43,360 nt of DNA from a virus: the IMG/VR virus record IMGVR_UViG_3300013099_000005, positions 1 to 43,360 of that record; one strand, written 5' to 3'. The position numbers and the translations under genes were made by a program. The notes beneath the pieces are model-generated. The model searched no databases. It was not told the DNA's origin and saw only the letters and a program-made list of their open reading frames with translations. Each line of letters opens with the position of its first letter. Positions within the stretch are counted from its first letter, which is position 1. Shown piece after piece: positions 17,397 to 26,836 of this stretch.

Positions 17397-17831
17397 ATGA
17401 GCAAACAACAGGGAAAAGACCAACAAATCGAGGGCTTCGATTTTGCCTGTCTCGACACATCAAAGAAGGCAGCGGACGGAGTCGAGTTTGAGCTAAGGCA
17501 CCCGACCACAGGGGCAATGCTCGACGCGTTCATTACCGTGGTCGGGATGGACAGCCAAGCGCACAGGGACGCCAGGGACAAGGCGTCGGAGAAGATCCGG
17601 CGTCGCCAGTCCGAGGACGGGAGGAGGGCAAACTCCCCGTCGGACATTGACGACCTTAAATTTGAGACTGCAATCGGCGACGTTGTCGGGTGGCGTGGAA
17701 TCCTCGACCTCGGCGAGGAGGTCGTGTTCAGCAGGCCAAACGTCAGGAGCATGTTTTTCAGATTCAAGTTCATGGTCGACCAGGTAGGGGAGGCGGTCTA
17801 CGACCGTAGTCGGTTTCTCCCGGGGGGTTGA
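17397..17831 (+). CDS. Tail assembly chaperone, first frame (G-like)
   Basis: A 144-residue, highly charged protein between tube and tape measure genes, the position of lambda gpG. It contains HPTTGAMLDAFITVVGMDSQ and a later VGWRGILDLGEEVVFSRPN. Chaperones of this group coat the tape measure while the tube is built. Its stop (17829-17831) follows directly after a G6 run, where ribosomes can change frame to give a longer product with the next open frame. Confidence 0.82.
   Translation: MSKQQGKDQQIEGFDFACLDTSKKAADGVEFELRHPTTGAMLDAFITVVGMDSQAHRDARDKASEKIRRRQSEDGRRANSPSDIDDLKFETAIGDVVGWRGILDLGEEVVFSRPNVRSMFFRFKFMVDQVGEAVYDRSRFLPGG
17819..17831 (+). other. Probable programmed frameshift site
   Basis: CCC followed by six G (17822-17827), two T and the TGA of the first chaperone form a slippery run at the very end of the gene. 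The second frame is open from 17788 (after a TAG at 17785-17787) to 18183 and lies at +1, equal to -2. Mu-like phages are known to use a -2 shift on a G-rich run in this gene pair. The site is inferred, not shown. Confidence 0.7.
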
Positions 17832-17892
17832 GGCAGAACTATGTCGCGCCATCCGAGGATTCATCAAACTCAAATCGGAACGCTCGGATGGC

Positions 17893-18183
17893 GTGACGAG
17901 GCGTCAATTTCTGAAAAGGATTTCCAGCGTTGAAGACATTAAAGATGAATTGCAGTCCGATCAGGTATCTGACCGGGCCTATTACCTGTGGGAGTGGTAT
18001 TGGGAAGTCAAAATGGCAGCGAACAACGGCATGACAAACGCGATCACATGGACTTCAGTCCTTGACTGGATGCGGGTCACTTGTGAATCAGTGACTCCAT
18101 GGGAATCACGAGTGATCATAAAAATGGACGCGATCGCCAGGAAGACCTACGACGAAATGAAGCCAGCGAAGCCGGTGAAATAG
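17893..18183 (+). CDS. Tail assembly chaperone, second frame (T-like)
   Basis: A 96-residue frame if read from GTG 17893, but no good ribosome site precedes it and the frame is open back to 17788. It is therefore probably made only as the C-terminal part of a frameshift product with the preceding gene. It is rich in Trp and acidic residues (YYLWEWYWEVK), as is common for the T part. It ends directly at the tape measure start, with no spacer. Confidence 0.72.
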   Translation: MTRRQFLKRISSVEDIKDELQSDQVSDRAYYLWEWYWEVKMAANNGMTNAITWTSVLDWMRVTCESVTPWESRVIIKMDAIARKTYDEMKPAKPVK

Positions 18184-21100
18184 ATGCCTGTTGATGTAGC
18201 AACCCTCGTCGTTAAGGTCACCCCGAAAGGTGTAGCCAGTACCAAGGCTCAGCTCAAGGGACTCAAAGAAGAGGGCGGGAAAGCCGGGAGCGCGATAGAC
18301 GGGCTCGGGAAGAAGTTTGCTGTTCTTGGTGCTGCGGTTGCTGCAGCCGGCATTGCTTACGGTATCAAGAAGATGATCGACCTCGGCGCCGCAGTCATCA
18401 ACACCGGCAAAATGTTCGAGACGCTCGGTGTACAGATGACCACTGCGATGGGGTCAATTGCTGCTGGCAAGACGGCTACGGATTGGATCGAGAAGTTCAC
18501 TCTCGACACTCCGTACCAGCTCGGCCAAGTCAGCACCGCGTTCATTCAGTTGAAAAACTTCGGCATCGACCCCATGGGCGGGGCGATGCAGGCGGTCGCG
18601 GACCAAACGTCGGCTCTTGGTGGAAAGCAGGAGACGATGACTGGGATCGTCCTGGCCCTCGGGAAAGCGTTTTCGAAGGGAAAACTCGAAGGCGAGGAGT
18701 GGAACTCCCTTATGGAGAAGGGCGTTCCGGTATCGACCTACCTGTCGGACGCGCTCGGCGTCACCGAAAGCAAACTGCTCGACATGCGCTCGGCTGGTGA
18801 GCTTGGTCGTGAGGAGATCGAGTTGCTCATCGAGAAGATGGGCGAGATGACTAGCGGCGCGTCCAACGCCCTGATGGACACCTTCGAGGGCAAGTGGTCC
18901 AACTTGCAGGATGCAATCAGCGCGACGTTGAACGAGATCTCCAAGGCTGGTGCCCTCGACGGAGCAACTGACGCCCTGGCGGCGATGATAGACGTCTTGG
19001 CCGAGCTGGATCCGGAGGCGTTACAGGCTTTTGGCGAGGCGATGGGTGCGTTCTTCGAGGCAGTGACCGAGACGGCTGGGCTCATCGAGGATGCAATGCC
19101 AATCCTCAACGACCTGATTTTGTTCTTCTCGAAGATGGCGAAGACGAAATTCAAAAATATGTCAACGGGTATTGATGCCATTGGAAAAGGAATCGCCAAG
19201 GCGGGGAAAGCCGCATTCGACGGCAAGGGGGCGTTCGGCCAGTTCCTCTCGTTCATCGACGGCATCGACGACATCGACGTCGTGCCGGTAACCGAACTCG
19301 GCGACGAGGTGGGGGAGGTGGCCGTTGCCACCGACCTAATGAACGCTGCGATGACGGCAGCTCCCGATCTCACGGAGGACGTGACTGACGCGAGTAAGGA
19401 CCTCAAGGACGAGCTGGAGGCAATCAAGAAACACGAGGAGGACCTTGCCGCCCTGAGGACCACCGAGGAAGCGAACATCACGGCGTACGCAGCCGCGATC
19501 GCCCAGCTGGCGAAGGACACCGGGGCCGCGGCCGTGAACTCTGGCGACTTGACGGACGCGGCGGCCACGGCCGCGACCAACACGGGAACACTAGGGACAG
19601 CCGCCGGCACGGCCGCTGTGAACACCGGAGACCTCGGGACAGCGGCGGCCACGGCCGCGACCAACACGGGGGACCTCGGGGAGGCCGCCGGTACGGCTGC
19701 GACGAACGCCGGGACGATGGCAAGCGACGTCGCCACGGCCGCGACCAATACGGGGACCCTCGGCGCAAATGCGGCTACGGCTGCGACGAACACCGGGACC
19801 CTGGCCGGGAAGTTCAACCTCGCAGAGACCGGAGCGTACGACTACGCCGAGGACACGGTCACGTTGTCCGATAACGTTTGGGAGCTGAACGACGCGCAGT
19901 TGGCCGCGATCGCAGCCGAGCGAGACATCCTGGCCGCGATGACGGACTCCGAGGCCATCGCCGAGGTATATCTCGACGAGATCGAGGCAGGTGCTCAGAA
20001 ATTCAAGGACACGACGGCGGAGCAGGTTGACCTCACGGCGGCCGTCAACGCCGGATACCTCGCAATAGTTGCCATTACTCCAGAAGCCAACGCGGCCGCG
20101 AAGGCGTGGTTGCAGTACAAGAAGGACGTCAAGGACGCGGCGGCGTGGACCGCCGCCCTCAGCACGTCGATCACCGGCAGCCTCCTCGGGGCCATGCAAA
20201 GCCTCGTGGACGACCTCGCCTCCGGGGCATTCACCGGACTGGGGGATGCCTTCGGCGACCTCTTCGGGGAGATCGGAGCCAACTCCGCCCACGCCATGAT
20301 CAACGCCTTCATGGACGAGATGACCGGCGGCGCGATGGGCGGGTGGGACGCGTACCTCGACAGCGTGCGCGGCGTCATGAACCCGGACACCGGGCAGCGC
20401 GAGGGTGGCATGTCCGTAGGCAGCCGGGCGATGATGGGTGCTGGTGGAGCGTATGGCATTTACCAAGCCACGCAGATGGAGGACCAGGGAGCTGCAGCCC
20501 TCCAGGGGGCGATCTCCGGCGCTTCCCTCGGGACCGCCATCCTCCCGGGGATCGGGACCGCGATCGGCGCGGTCGTCGGAGGATTGATAGGGTATTTCGG
20601 CAGCGGTGCCCCGGACGAACCGACCACGGCGATTGACACCGGCGTCGGCGGGTTCGGCGGCTCGGTCTACGCGTACCACCAGGGGTACGGCGCGGCCGGA
20701 ATCAGCGGGGCGACCCAGTCGGCCAACAGGCAGATTCACGAGGTCTATCGGACGTTCCTTACCTCGTGGCGCGACCTCGTTAAGCAATTCAACGACCCGA
20801 CGCTGTGGGAGGGGTTCGAGTTCCCGACTATCGTCTTCGACGAGGTAGAGATGTCGCTCAACGACGCGATGACGTACATCTCCACGGTGGGCATTCCGGA
20901 CGCGATGAGGGAGGCGTTCGGGGGGATGCTCGAAGCCGGATTCGCTGACCTCGGGGTCGACGCCGCGTTCACGGAGGCGCTGTTCCGCGAGGTCGGCATG
21001 TACACCGGCGACCAGCAGATCGAGGCGATCGAGGCCGTCATCGGAGCACTGGTCGGCCTCAAGGGAATCGAGGGCTCGACGTTCCAGGGCATCTCCGATA

Positions 21101-22071
21101 TGCTCGATATGTCGTCGATGGACACGTTCAACCAGGGGGCGTCCGAGTTGGTCGACAGCTTCGACATGATGTCCTTCGGGTTCGAGCACATGACGCTGTC
21201 CGAGAGGGCTCGTGAGGTTCAGAACCTCGCCGGGGCGTTTGGCCAGTTCGAGCAGGCGACCCTGCAGATGCTCGGCCAGATCGAGAACGCCAGGGGGTCG
21301 ATCGATTCGATGTTTGGGGGAATGAGGGAGGACATCGAACTCGATGCGATGGGGTCCGATGTTGAACGCGGGTACTACATCAAGAATATGATCCGCGATT
21401 TGATGGACGACCTTCGGCACGCCACGACGACCGAGGACGTCATGGGCATCACGTCCGACATCAACAAGTACCTCGGGATGCTGCGTGGTCTCGACATCGA
21501 CACACTCGGTGGGATGGGGATCGACGAGATAGCACTCGGGTTCCTGACCCGTGCCGGGGATACGGCACAGCAGCGCCTCGACCTGATCGAGGAGCAGGTC
21601 GAGGAGCAGTACGACGCAGTTAGGCAGGCAGCCCTCGACCTCGGCGAGGAGTTCGTCGACCTACAGGACATCATCGCGAATTTCGGCGCGTGGTTCACCG
21701 AGACGTTCACCGGGAACAACGGATCTGGGGACGACTCGAATTGGGAGGACCCCGGGGTCCCGCCGGGCGGGAAGAGGGGCAAGGTCGGGGATGTGGAAGG
21801 CGACGACGAGTACTACGGGCTGGAGGCCGGTGCCATCAACGGCGAGCCGGACGTGTACGGCATACCCAAAAGCGACGTCCTGGTCGACTCGGACATCAGG
21901 TTGATGGTCCTGTCCGAGTCGATGCGGCAGACGTCACTCCTCTCCGAGCACTCCAGCCTCCTCCGCCAACTCGTGACGCAGGGCGGTCGGCCGGTCGTGG
22001 TTAACATCCCGGGGGGGCCGACCCCGAGGACACCCCCGAGGGTTCCGAGTGCCGGATCGGCGGTGTATTGA
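18184..22071 (+). CDS. Tape measure protein
   Basis: A 1295-residue protein, the longest in the window. The N-terminus has the tape measure domain: GKKFAVLGAAVAAAGIAYGI, then AAVINTGKMFETLGVQMTTAMG and EEWNSLMEKGVPVSTYL. Seven 14-residue Ala/Thr/Asn/Gly repeats fill residues 446-543. Hydrophobic Gly/Ala-rich segments near 770-800 (GAISGASLGTAILPGIGTAI) may enter the host membrane during ejection. At about 1.5 angstrom per residue the length fits a tail near 190 nm, an estimate from the general rule only. The last base of the gene is the first base of the next start. Confidence 0.92.
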   Translation: MPVDVATLVVKVTPKGVASTKAQLKGLKEEGGKAGSAIDGLGKKFAVLGAAVAAAGIAYGIKKMIDLGAAVINTGKMFETLGVQMTTAMGSIAAGKTATDWIEKFTLDTPYQLGQVSTAFIQLKNFGIDPMGGAMQAVADQTSALGGKQETMTGIVLALGKAFSKGKLEGEEWNSLMEKGVPVSTYLSDALGVTESKLLDMRSAGELGREEIELLIEKMGEMTSGASNALMDTFEGKWSNLQDAISATLNEISKAGALDGATDALAAMIDVLAELDPEALQAFGEAMGAFFEAVTETAGLIEDAMPILNDLILFFSKMAKTKFKNMSTGIDAIGKGIAKAGKAAFDGKGAFGQFLSFIDGIDDIDVVPVTELGDEVGEVAVATDLMNAAMTAAPDLTEDVTDASKDLKDELEAIKKHEEDLAALRTTEEANITAYAAAIAQLAKDTGAAAVNSGDLTDAAATAATNTGTLGTAAGTAAVNTGDLGTAAATAATNTGDLGEAAGTAATNAGTMASDVATAATNTGTLGANAATAATNTGTLAGKFNLAETGAYDYAEDTVTLSDNVWELNDAQLAAIAAERDILAAMTDSEAIAEVYLDEIEAGAQKFKDTTAEQVDLTAAVNAGYLAIVAITPEANAAAKAWLQYKKDVKDAAAWTAALSTSITGSLLGAMQSLVDDLASGAFTGLGDAFGDLFGEIGANSAHAMINAFMDEMTGGAMGGWDAYLDSVRGVMNPDTGQREGGMSVGSRAMMGAGGAYGIYQATQMEDQGAAALQGAISGASLGTAILPGIGTAIGAVVGGLIGYFGSGAPDEPTTAIDTGVGGFGGSVYAYHQGYGAAGISGATQSANRQIHEVYRTFLTSWRDLVKQFNDPTLWEGFEFPTIVFDEVEMSLNDAMTYISTVGIPDAMREAFGGMLEAGFADLGVDAAFTEALFREVGMYTGDQQIEAIEAVIGALVGLKGIEGSTFQGISDMLDMSSMDTFNQGASELVDSFDMMSFGFEHMTLSERAREVQNLAGAFGQFEQATLQMLGQIENARGSIDSMFGGMREDIELDAMGSDVERGYYIKNMIRDLMDDLRHATTTEDVMGITSDINKYLGMLRGLDIDTLGGMGIDEIALGFLTRAGDTAQQRLDLIEEQVEEQYDAVRQAALDLGEEFVDLQDIIANFGAWFTETFTGNNGSGDDSNWEDPGVPPGGKRGKVGDVEGDDEYYGLEAGAINGEPDVYGIPKSDVLVDSDIRLMVLSESMRQTSLLSEHSSLLRQLVTQGGRPVVVNIPGGPTPRTPPRVPSAGSAVY
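19519..19812 (+). repeat. Seven tandem 42-base repeats in the tape measure gene
   Basis: Units of 14 codons follow the pattern A-A-T-A-A-T-N-T-G-x-L-G-x-A. Third positions vary between units, so they are kept at protein level. Gain or loss of units would change tail length by about 2 nm each. Confidence 0.88.
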
Positions 22072-22880
22072 TGTACCTAACACACGAGATCCGGGAGTTG
22101 CTGAGGGAGAACGCGGGTCGCGGACTCTTCGCGGTCTCGATAGAACACTCGTCCGGCACACTCCGATATTGCACCGGGGACAGGAGCGTCGAAATATCCT
22201 CGGAGTGGTTCACCCCGAGGGGTATGTCGCTGCCGAAACTCAACATTGCGACCGGTGACACCTCGGCGAGGATCGCAATCGCCGACCACCCGGAAGATCC
22301 GGAAGCCCTCGAACGCCTCCACTACGCGTCCCGCTTTTCCGGTGGACTGATGTGGTGGCACTTCCTCGTGTGGGCAGACGACGGCTCCGGATGGAACGAG
22401 GTCTACTCCCACGCGTGGACGATCAAGCAATGCACGAAGTCGGAGCGCGTAGCGGAGTTTGAATTTATCCTCTCTGGCGCCACCGGGACGTATCCGAGGG
22501 CCGGACTTGAGGTCATCGGCCGCGGGTGTGGCCTGACCTACGGCAACGCCCTGTGCGGCGGGACGACCGGCACCTACAAGAGCTGCGACGGCTCGATGGC
22601 CGACTGCGTGCTCAGGGGTCGGGAGGCGTCGTACCGGGGAGCCGTCCTCGCCCCGGAGCCGGGGCACGAGATCGAGTTCTTCTACCGGGAGGCGTCGTAC
22701 GGTGTTGGCTCAACATATTACGTGCCACCCCCACCACCCGGGGGGGAGGACCACGGCAATACTGGGTCGGATACCGCCAATAAACCAGTAATCAACAGGC
22801 CGAGCGACGCAGTCAGCGACGGGGACACGGCTGACGTCTTCGGCGGCTGGATCAACCCAGGCCAGACGGAAGCAATGTAA
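22071..22880 (+). CDS. Tail tip protein, DUF2163/gpL-like with four-Cys cluster
   Basis: A 269-residue protein directly after the tape measure gene. The N-terminal part (RENAGRGLFAVSIEH, then GMSLPKLNIATGDTSARI) resembles the distal tail proteins of the DUF2163/BR0599 type. A four-Cys cluster follows near residue 160 (CX8CX9CX6C: RGCGLTYGNALC, then YKSC and MADC), which by analogy with lambda gpL could bind an iron-sulfur cluster or zinc. A polyproline stretch and an acidic, disordered C-terminus end the protein. ATG 22071 was chosen over an in-frame TTG just before it. Confidence 0.68.
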   Translation: MYLTHEIRELLRENAGRGLFAVSIEHSSGTLRYCTGDRSVEISSEWFTPRGMSLPKLNIATGDTSARIAIADHPEDPEALERLHYASRFSGGLMWWHFLVWADDGSGWNEVYSHAWTIKQCTKSERVAEFEFILSGATGTYPRAGLEVIGRGCGLTYGNALCGGTTGTYKSCDGSMADCVLRGREASYRGAVLAPEPGHEIEFFYREASYGVGSTYYVPPPPPGGEDHGNTGSDTANKPVINRPSDAVSDGDTADVFGGWINPGQTEAM

Positions 22881-23948
22881 ATGAGCATCGAAAGGATCTT
22901 CCCCACGCAGATATGCTTCGAGGACGGATTGCTGATCTCGACAGAACAACCGGACGCGATCAAGAACAGGTCGCCGTTCGGGCCACCGGTTACGATGAGG
23001 TACGCCGAGCGTGTCACCAGGGCATATACCGGGAGACTTTCCGACATTACGGCCGGACACTCGAATTTCAAACGCCTGGAGTCCTTCCTCGAACAGGTAC
23101 CGCCGATAGTCGGCGTATTCTGGCTACGGGAGATCATCTCCGGCGAGCACCGGAAGCTCCGCTGCCATCAGCGTGGCGACGGGTCGAGGACGACGTTCGT
23201 GGCTCCGGTCTGTACCGGCGGGACGGTCGACGCCGTGTTCGTCAACGACGTCCCTGTGTCCGGCGGTGATTACACGGTAATTCAGACGGCGAACCTCATT
23301 CCCAACGACAACAGCTGCAACGGAGACGGAGATTCGGACGTCGTCCCGGCCGGAGTCACCTCTCCGTCCAGTGACCCCATCTCCGTGTCCAGGACGCTGC
23401 CACACATCGGATACACCTCGTTCCTGGCCGAACCGGCGTCCGCGAAGGTGAACGTGTCCGTCCGATCCGCCGGTGTTGCAGCCTCAGCCGGGTCCGAGTA
23501 CACAGCCGGGGTCTCCGTGCTGGTCGAGCCTGGTAACTACGATCTCGATATCGAGTGGTACAACGGAGCCTCCCCACTGACGCCGTCCACCGACAACACG
23601 GTGGTCCTCGCGGCGGGCTGGCTGCACCTCACCCTCACCGACGACGCCCCGGCCAACACGACAATCTGCTACGTGACGCTTACCCGGAAACACTCCTCCG
23701 GGACACCACTCTACGTGGGCGGGTTTCAGCTATCGGACGGCGACCTCGACGAGCTGTTCCTTCCAGACAGCGCCCCGGTTGTCGTCACCTTCGACACGGC
23801 ACCGGCGGACAGGGCCGAGGTGTCGTTCTCCGTGACCGGAAACAGGATGACGAAGTGCATGCTGTCGAAGAAGGTGGCGTCCTGGAAACAGTACGACGTC
23901 GGGCACACCCTACCCGAGAGGCTCACCGCGACCGAGGTGAGGCAATGA
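22881..23948 (+). CDS. Tail tip protein, DUF2460-like with an inserted beta domain
   Basis: A 355-residue protein that follows the previous stop directly. Residues 1-135 (RVTRAYTGRLSDITAGHSNF, FLEQVPPIVGVFWLREI, GDGSRTTFVAP) and the last 60 (VTFDTAPADRAEVSFSVTGN) resemble the two halves of DUF2460 tail proteins. Between them, about 140-300, lies a beta-rich segment that looks like a carbohydrate-binding jelly roll (SVRSAGVAASAGSEYTAGV, later TLTRKHSSGTPLYVGGFQLS). It may give the tail tip a sugar-binding arm. The domain reading is by eye. Confidence 0.55.
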   Translation: MSIERIFPTQICFEDGLLISTEQPDAIKNRSPFGPPVTMRYAERVTRAYTGRLSDITAGHSNFKRLESFLEQVPPIVGVFWLREIISGEHRKLRCHQRGDGSRTTFVAPVCTGGTVDAVFVNDVPVSGGDYTVIQTANLIPNDNSCNGDGDSDVVPAGVTSPSSDPISVSRTLPHIGYTSFLAEPASAKVNVSVRSAGVAASAGSEYTAGVSVLVEPGNYDLDIEWYNGASPLTPSTDNTVVLAAGWLHLTLTDDAPANTTICYVTLTRKHSSGTPLYVGGFQLSDGDLDELFLPDSAPVVVTFDTAPADRAEVSFSVTGNRMTKCMLSKKVASWKQYDVGHTLPERLTATEVRQ

Positions 23949-26836
23949 GTTTGAGGAGCCTGAACGACAACATGGTGACGGACGACGGGACCGTGACGGT
24001 CGACCCTGATGACTTCGTGGACGATGCGATCGAGGTCTCCCACGACGACGTGTCGGATGGAGACGGACCAACCTTGAGTCGTGGGGACGAGCGCCCGGAG
24101 GAGCCACAGAAGGAGTGGTACACCGGAGGACTCCCGCAATCGGCCGCTGCCCTGACACCACCAACAACGGTCTCTCCGCAGAGTGCCCTCGGCTACATGC
24201 TCCCGTCGGCGTACGGTCCGAACAAAGCCACGGGAGCACTCTACGCCCTGAGGGAGACGGACACCAGGGTTTATTGCCTTTGGGTCCTCTGCCACGGCGA
24301 GCAGGCGGGGCAGCCGACCGATATCGAGCTTGGCGGGAAGCCGATAACCGAATGGCAGGGGAGTGGAGTTGGCAAGTTCCTGGTGTCACACGAGACCAGG
24401 GAGGGGTCGGCTTCACAAACGCAGTCGTCGATCCTGCAGACGATCTACGCCGGCAGCCTGGTGTCAACAACCACCCTGCCCGGATACTGCTACGTCGCGG
24501 CGTCGTTCAACCGAGCGTCTCAACACCCGATGCCGGGTGATCTGACAATCACTGCGGTGGTACCGGGCAAGGTAATCACCGACCCGAGGGACAGTTCGAC
24601 TGGTGCGTTCACGAACGCGATGCTGGTGGCCCACGACATCATGACCGACAGGCTCCGGTATCCCGGATTCAACAACATTGGCGGGTCCGTCGTCGGAAGG
24701 TGGGGTTCGTCCGACTACGAGTGGATCATGGACCGATGTGACGAGGTGATGTCGGACTCGTCGGCACGGTTCCAATTCAACGGGTTGATAGAGACGAGGG
24801 ACATTCGGGCTGCACTACGGGAGGTCCTCGGACACTGCTTCTGCCGGTGGTACGTGGAGGGGTCCCAGATACGTATCTTCCCGGACCTGCTGCCGGAGGC
24901 CGTTACAGGGACCTGGTCCGCGGTCGCGTCGTCCACACTGTCCAGCTCGCGCCTACTGGCCAACCCGGCCGTGGGAGTTGGTGACGGACTCCTGTTCGAG
25001 GACGGGACCGCGGCACGTATCGTCGGGCTCTACTACTCCACACAAATAAAGGAACTCCACCTGGACCGAGAGGTCACAATCACTGGCGAGGTAATCAGGG
25101 CAATATCCGGAGCACACATCCACCAGGACGAGTCCGAACGTGGTTGGATCAAGGGACCGGACATGATGGACGAGGACCCGGCGTCGACACCGGACGTGGT
25201 CGTCGTGAACTACCGGGAGGAGGAGGGGTTCGGATCCGTACCAAAGAGGGCGGAGGACCCGGACGGATACACCCCGAACGAGGTTATACGTACCGAGGCT
25301 TCCTATTCCGGGATCAACAACGCCTCAAACGCCGTGCGCGTCGGACATCAGCTCCGAAGGACACCGAAGCTGTGTCCCTTCACCTGGACCGGCACGGCCG
25401 GGCAGGACGCGGCGGGGCTCGTCCCTGGTGACATCCTCACCTTCGACTCGAACGTCCTCACCGATCAGCTTGCCATCGTGATCAGCGCGAAGGCGCTCCC
25501 GGGGAACACGTACGCCGTGACGCTGCGGGAATTCGATGTTGGCATCTACTCTGATGACGTCGCCGACGACGACGAACTCCCGGACGGAACACCCCCGCCG
25601 ACAACTTTCGTTGCGCCGACGGCCGTCGAACAGCGGTTTGTCTACAGTGGTGGACTGGACGCATACAACGAACTGGACGACCACAGCGACCTGACGGCGA
25701 CAGGAGCAAATTTCATAGAGAGCAACTGTTCTTTATCACACGTTGGCAGCGAGTACACGAGGATGACGGCGTCGGGCGCGATTGGATTTGCTACGTCGTC
25801 GAATCTCACCTGGCCGGACTACAGTTCCCAGATCCCCGACAGGTCCGTGCTGAACTTCCTCTGGAGGATGGATCCGGCGGCCACCTATGACTCTGGCGTG
25901 ACCGTGGGAGTTATCTACTATCGCCATGTCACAGGTGGCATCACGCTCAATATGAAGCAGGACATAACCCCAAAGGATGCATCTGACACTGGATGGAACA
26001 TGCTTAATGCCGCATTCGACCATGATGGCGGAGTATTTGACTACACCATGGTTGATTTTAAGATTTCCGGAGATCCCGGCGGTGGGATGCCGATGAATTT
26101 CAAGCGGGTCTATGTGCTTCCGGGAACCACAAACCCGCGAATCAGCATCGGACAGCGGTGGCTCTGGGCGGAGGACGGCGACTCTGACGTCACGACGGAT
26201 CGTTACCAAATCAGACATTATGTCGGGGCCGGATCTTCCGGCTTGGGAAATATCGCCGACGGAGCATCAGTTCCAGAGGGGTCAAGCAGTCTCGACATAA
26301 TGGTCTTCGGTGGATTCTGGGGCGCAGTACAAGAATTCATGAAACTTGCCTGGGAGATGCTCGCCATCTCGAAGGGTGGGCAAGAGGCTGAGATGCCCGC
26401 GACGACACAATCGGTCGTCTCCGTTGGTGGCACTCTTGACGTCGTAGATGATTTCAAGGATTTCGACGATTCGTCGATCTCAGCGGGGAAGGTTGTTGTC
26501 GTTGGGGTAGATGGCGAAACAAAGGAGTACCAAACTCCCGCCGAACTTGGAATCACCCTCAGCGTCGTCAACATGACGACCGGATCGTACGTCGGGAGCA
26601 CATACCAACAGCACATCCGGTACGACGTCAGCGGAGGGTCACAACCGACCGTGGTCCCCACGGCCGTCGGGCACATCGGCGAGGAGTTGACCTATAAACG
26701 AGTCGACGACTCCGGGAACTCGCTCACACTGACCTTCAACGGAGCGGAGAAGGGTGACGGGCACACCAGCATTTTAATGCTCTCGCGGACCTCCCTTACC
26801 TTCATATCGAACGGAACAGACTGGGATATCAAATGA
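23945..26836 (+). CDS. Tail hub / tip attachment protein (J-like)
   Basis: A 963-residue protein and the last large tail gene. The N-terminal 80 residues are acidic and look disordered. The middle (QSALGYMLPSAYGPNKATGALYALRE, VLCHGEQAGQPTDIELGGK, then AALREVLGHCFCRWYVEG) fits the hub domains of gpJ-like central tip proteins, and residues near 490-530 contain VPGDILTFDSNVL. The C-terminal 100 residues are beta-rich (GDGHTSILMLSRTSLTFIS) and resemble receptor-binding fibre ends. ATG 23945 overlaps the previous stop; the longer upstream in-frame extension lies on top of the previous gene and is rejected. Confidence 0.75.
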   Translation: MSLRSLNDNMVTDDGTVTVDPDDFVDDAIEVSHDDVSDGDGPTLSRGDERPEEPQKEWYTGGLPQSAAALTPPTTVSPQSALGYMLPSAYGPNKATGALYALRETDTRVYCLWVLCHGEQAGQPTDIELGGKPITEWQGSGVGKFLVSHETREGSASQTQSSILQTIYAGSLVSTTTLPGYCYVAASFNRASQHPMPGDLTITAVVPGKVITDPRDSSTGAFTNAMLVAHDIMTDRLRYPGFNNIGGSVVGRWGSSDYEWIMDRCDEVMSDSSARFQFNGLIETRDIRAALREVLGHCFCRWYVEGSQIRIFPDLLPEAVTGTWSAVASSTLSSSRLLANPAVGVGDGLLFEDGTAARIVGLYYSTQIKELHLDREVTITGEVIRAISGAHIHQDESERGWIKGPDMMDEDPASTPDVVVVNYREEEGFGSVPKRAEDPDGYTPNEVIRTEASYSGINNASNAVRVGHQLRRTPKLCPFTWTGTAGQDAAGLVPGDILTFDSNVLTDQLAIVISAKALPGNTYAVTLREFDVGIYSDDVADDDELPDGTPPPTTFVAPTAVEQRFVYSGGLDAYNELDDHSDLTATGANFIESNCSLSHVGSEYTRMTASGAIGFATSSNLTWPDYSSQIPDRSVLNFLWRMDPAATYDSGVTVGVIYYRHVTGGITLNMKQDITPKDASDTGWNMLNAAFDHDGGVFDYTMVDFKISGDPGGGMPMNFKRVYVLPGTTNPRISIGQRWLWAEDGDSDVTTDRYQIRHYVGAGSSGLGNIADGASVPEGSSSLDIMVFGGFWGAVQEFMKLAWEMLAISKGGQEAEMPATTQSVVSVGGTLDVVDDFKDFDDSSISAGKVVVVGVDGETKEYQTPAELGITLSVVNMTTGSYVGSTYQQHIRYDVSGGSQPTVVPTAVGHIGEELTYKRVDDSGNSLTLTFNGAEKGDGHTSILMLSRTSLTFISNGTDWDIK

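Noticed and set aside
19519-19812. CRISPR array
   Set aside because: The 42-base repeats are contiguous with no spacers, vary at third codon positions and are coding.
19591-21420. A 609-residue open frame on the minus strand opposite the tape measure gene
   Set aside because: It comes from GC-rich third positions of the real gene; it has low-complexity composition, no ribosome site and no recognisable domain.
23555-23944. A 130-residue N-terminal extension of the hub protein
   Set aside because: It lies in another frame on top of the preceding tail gene; the ATGA overlap at 23945 marks the real start.
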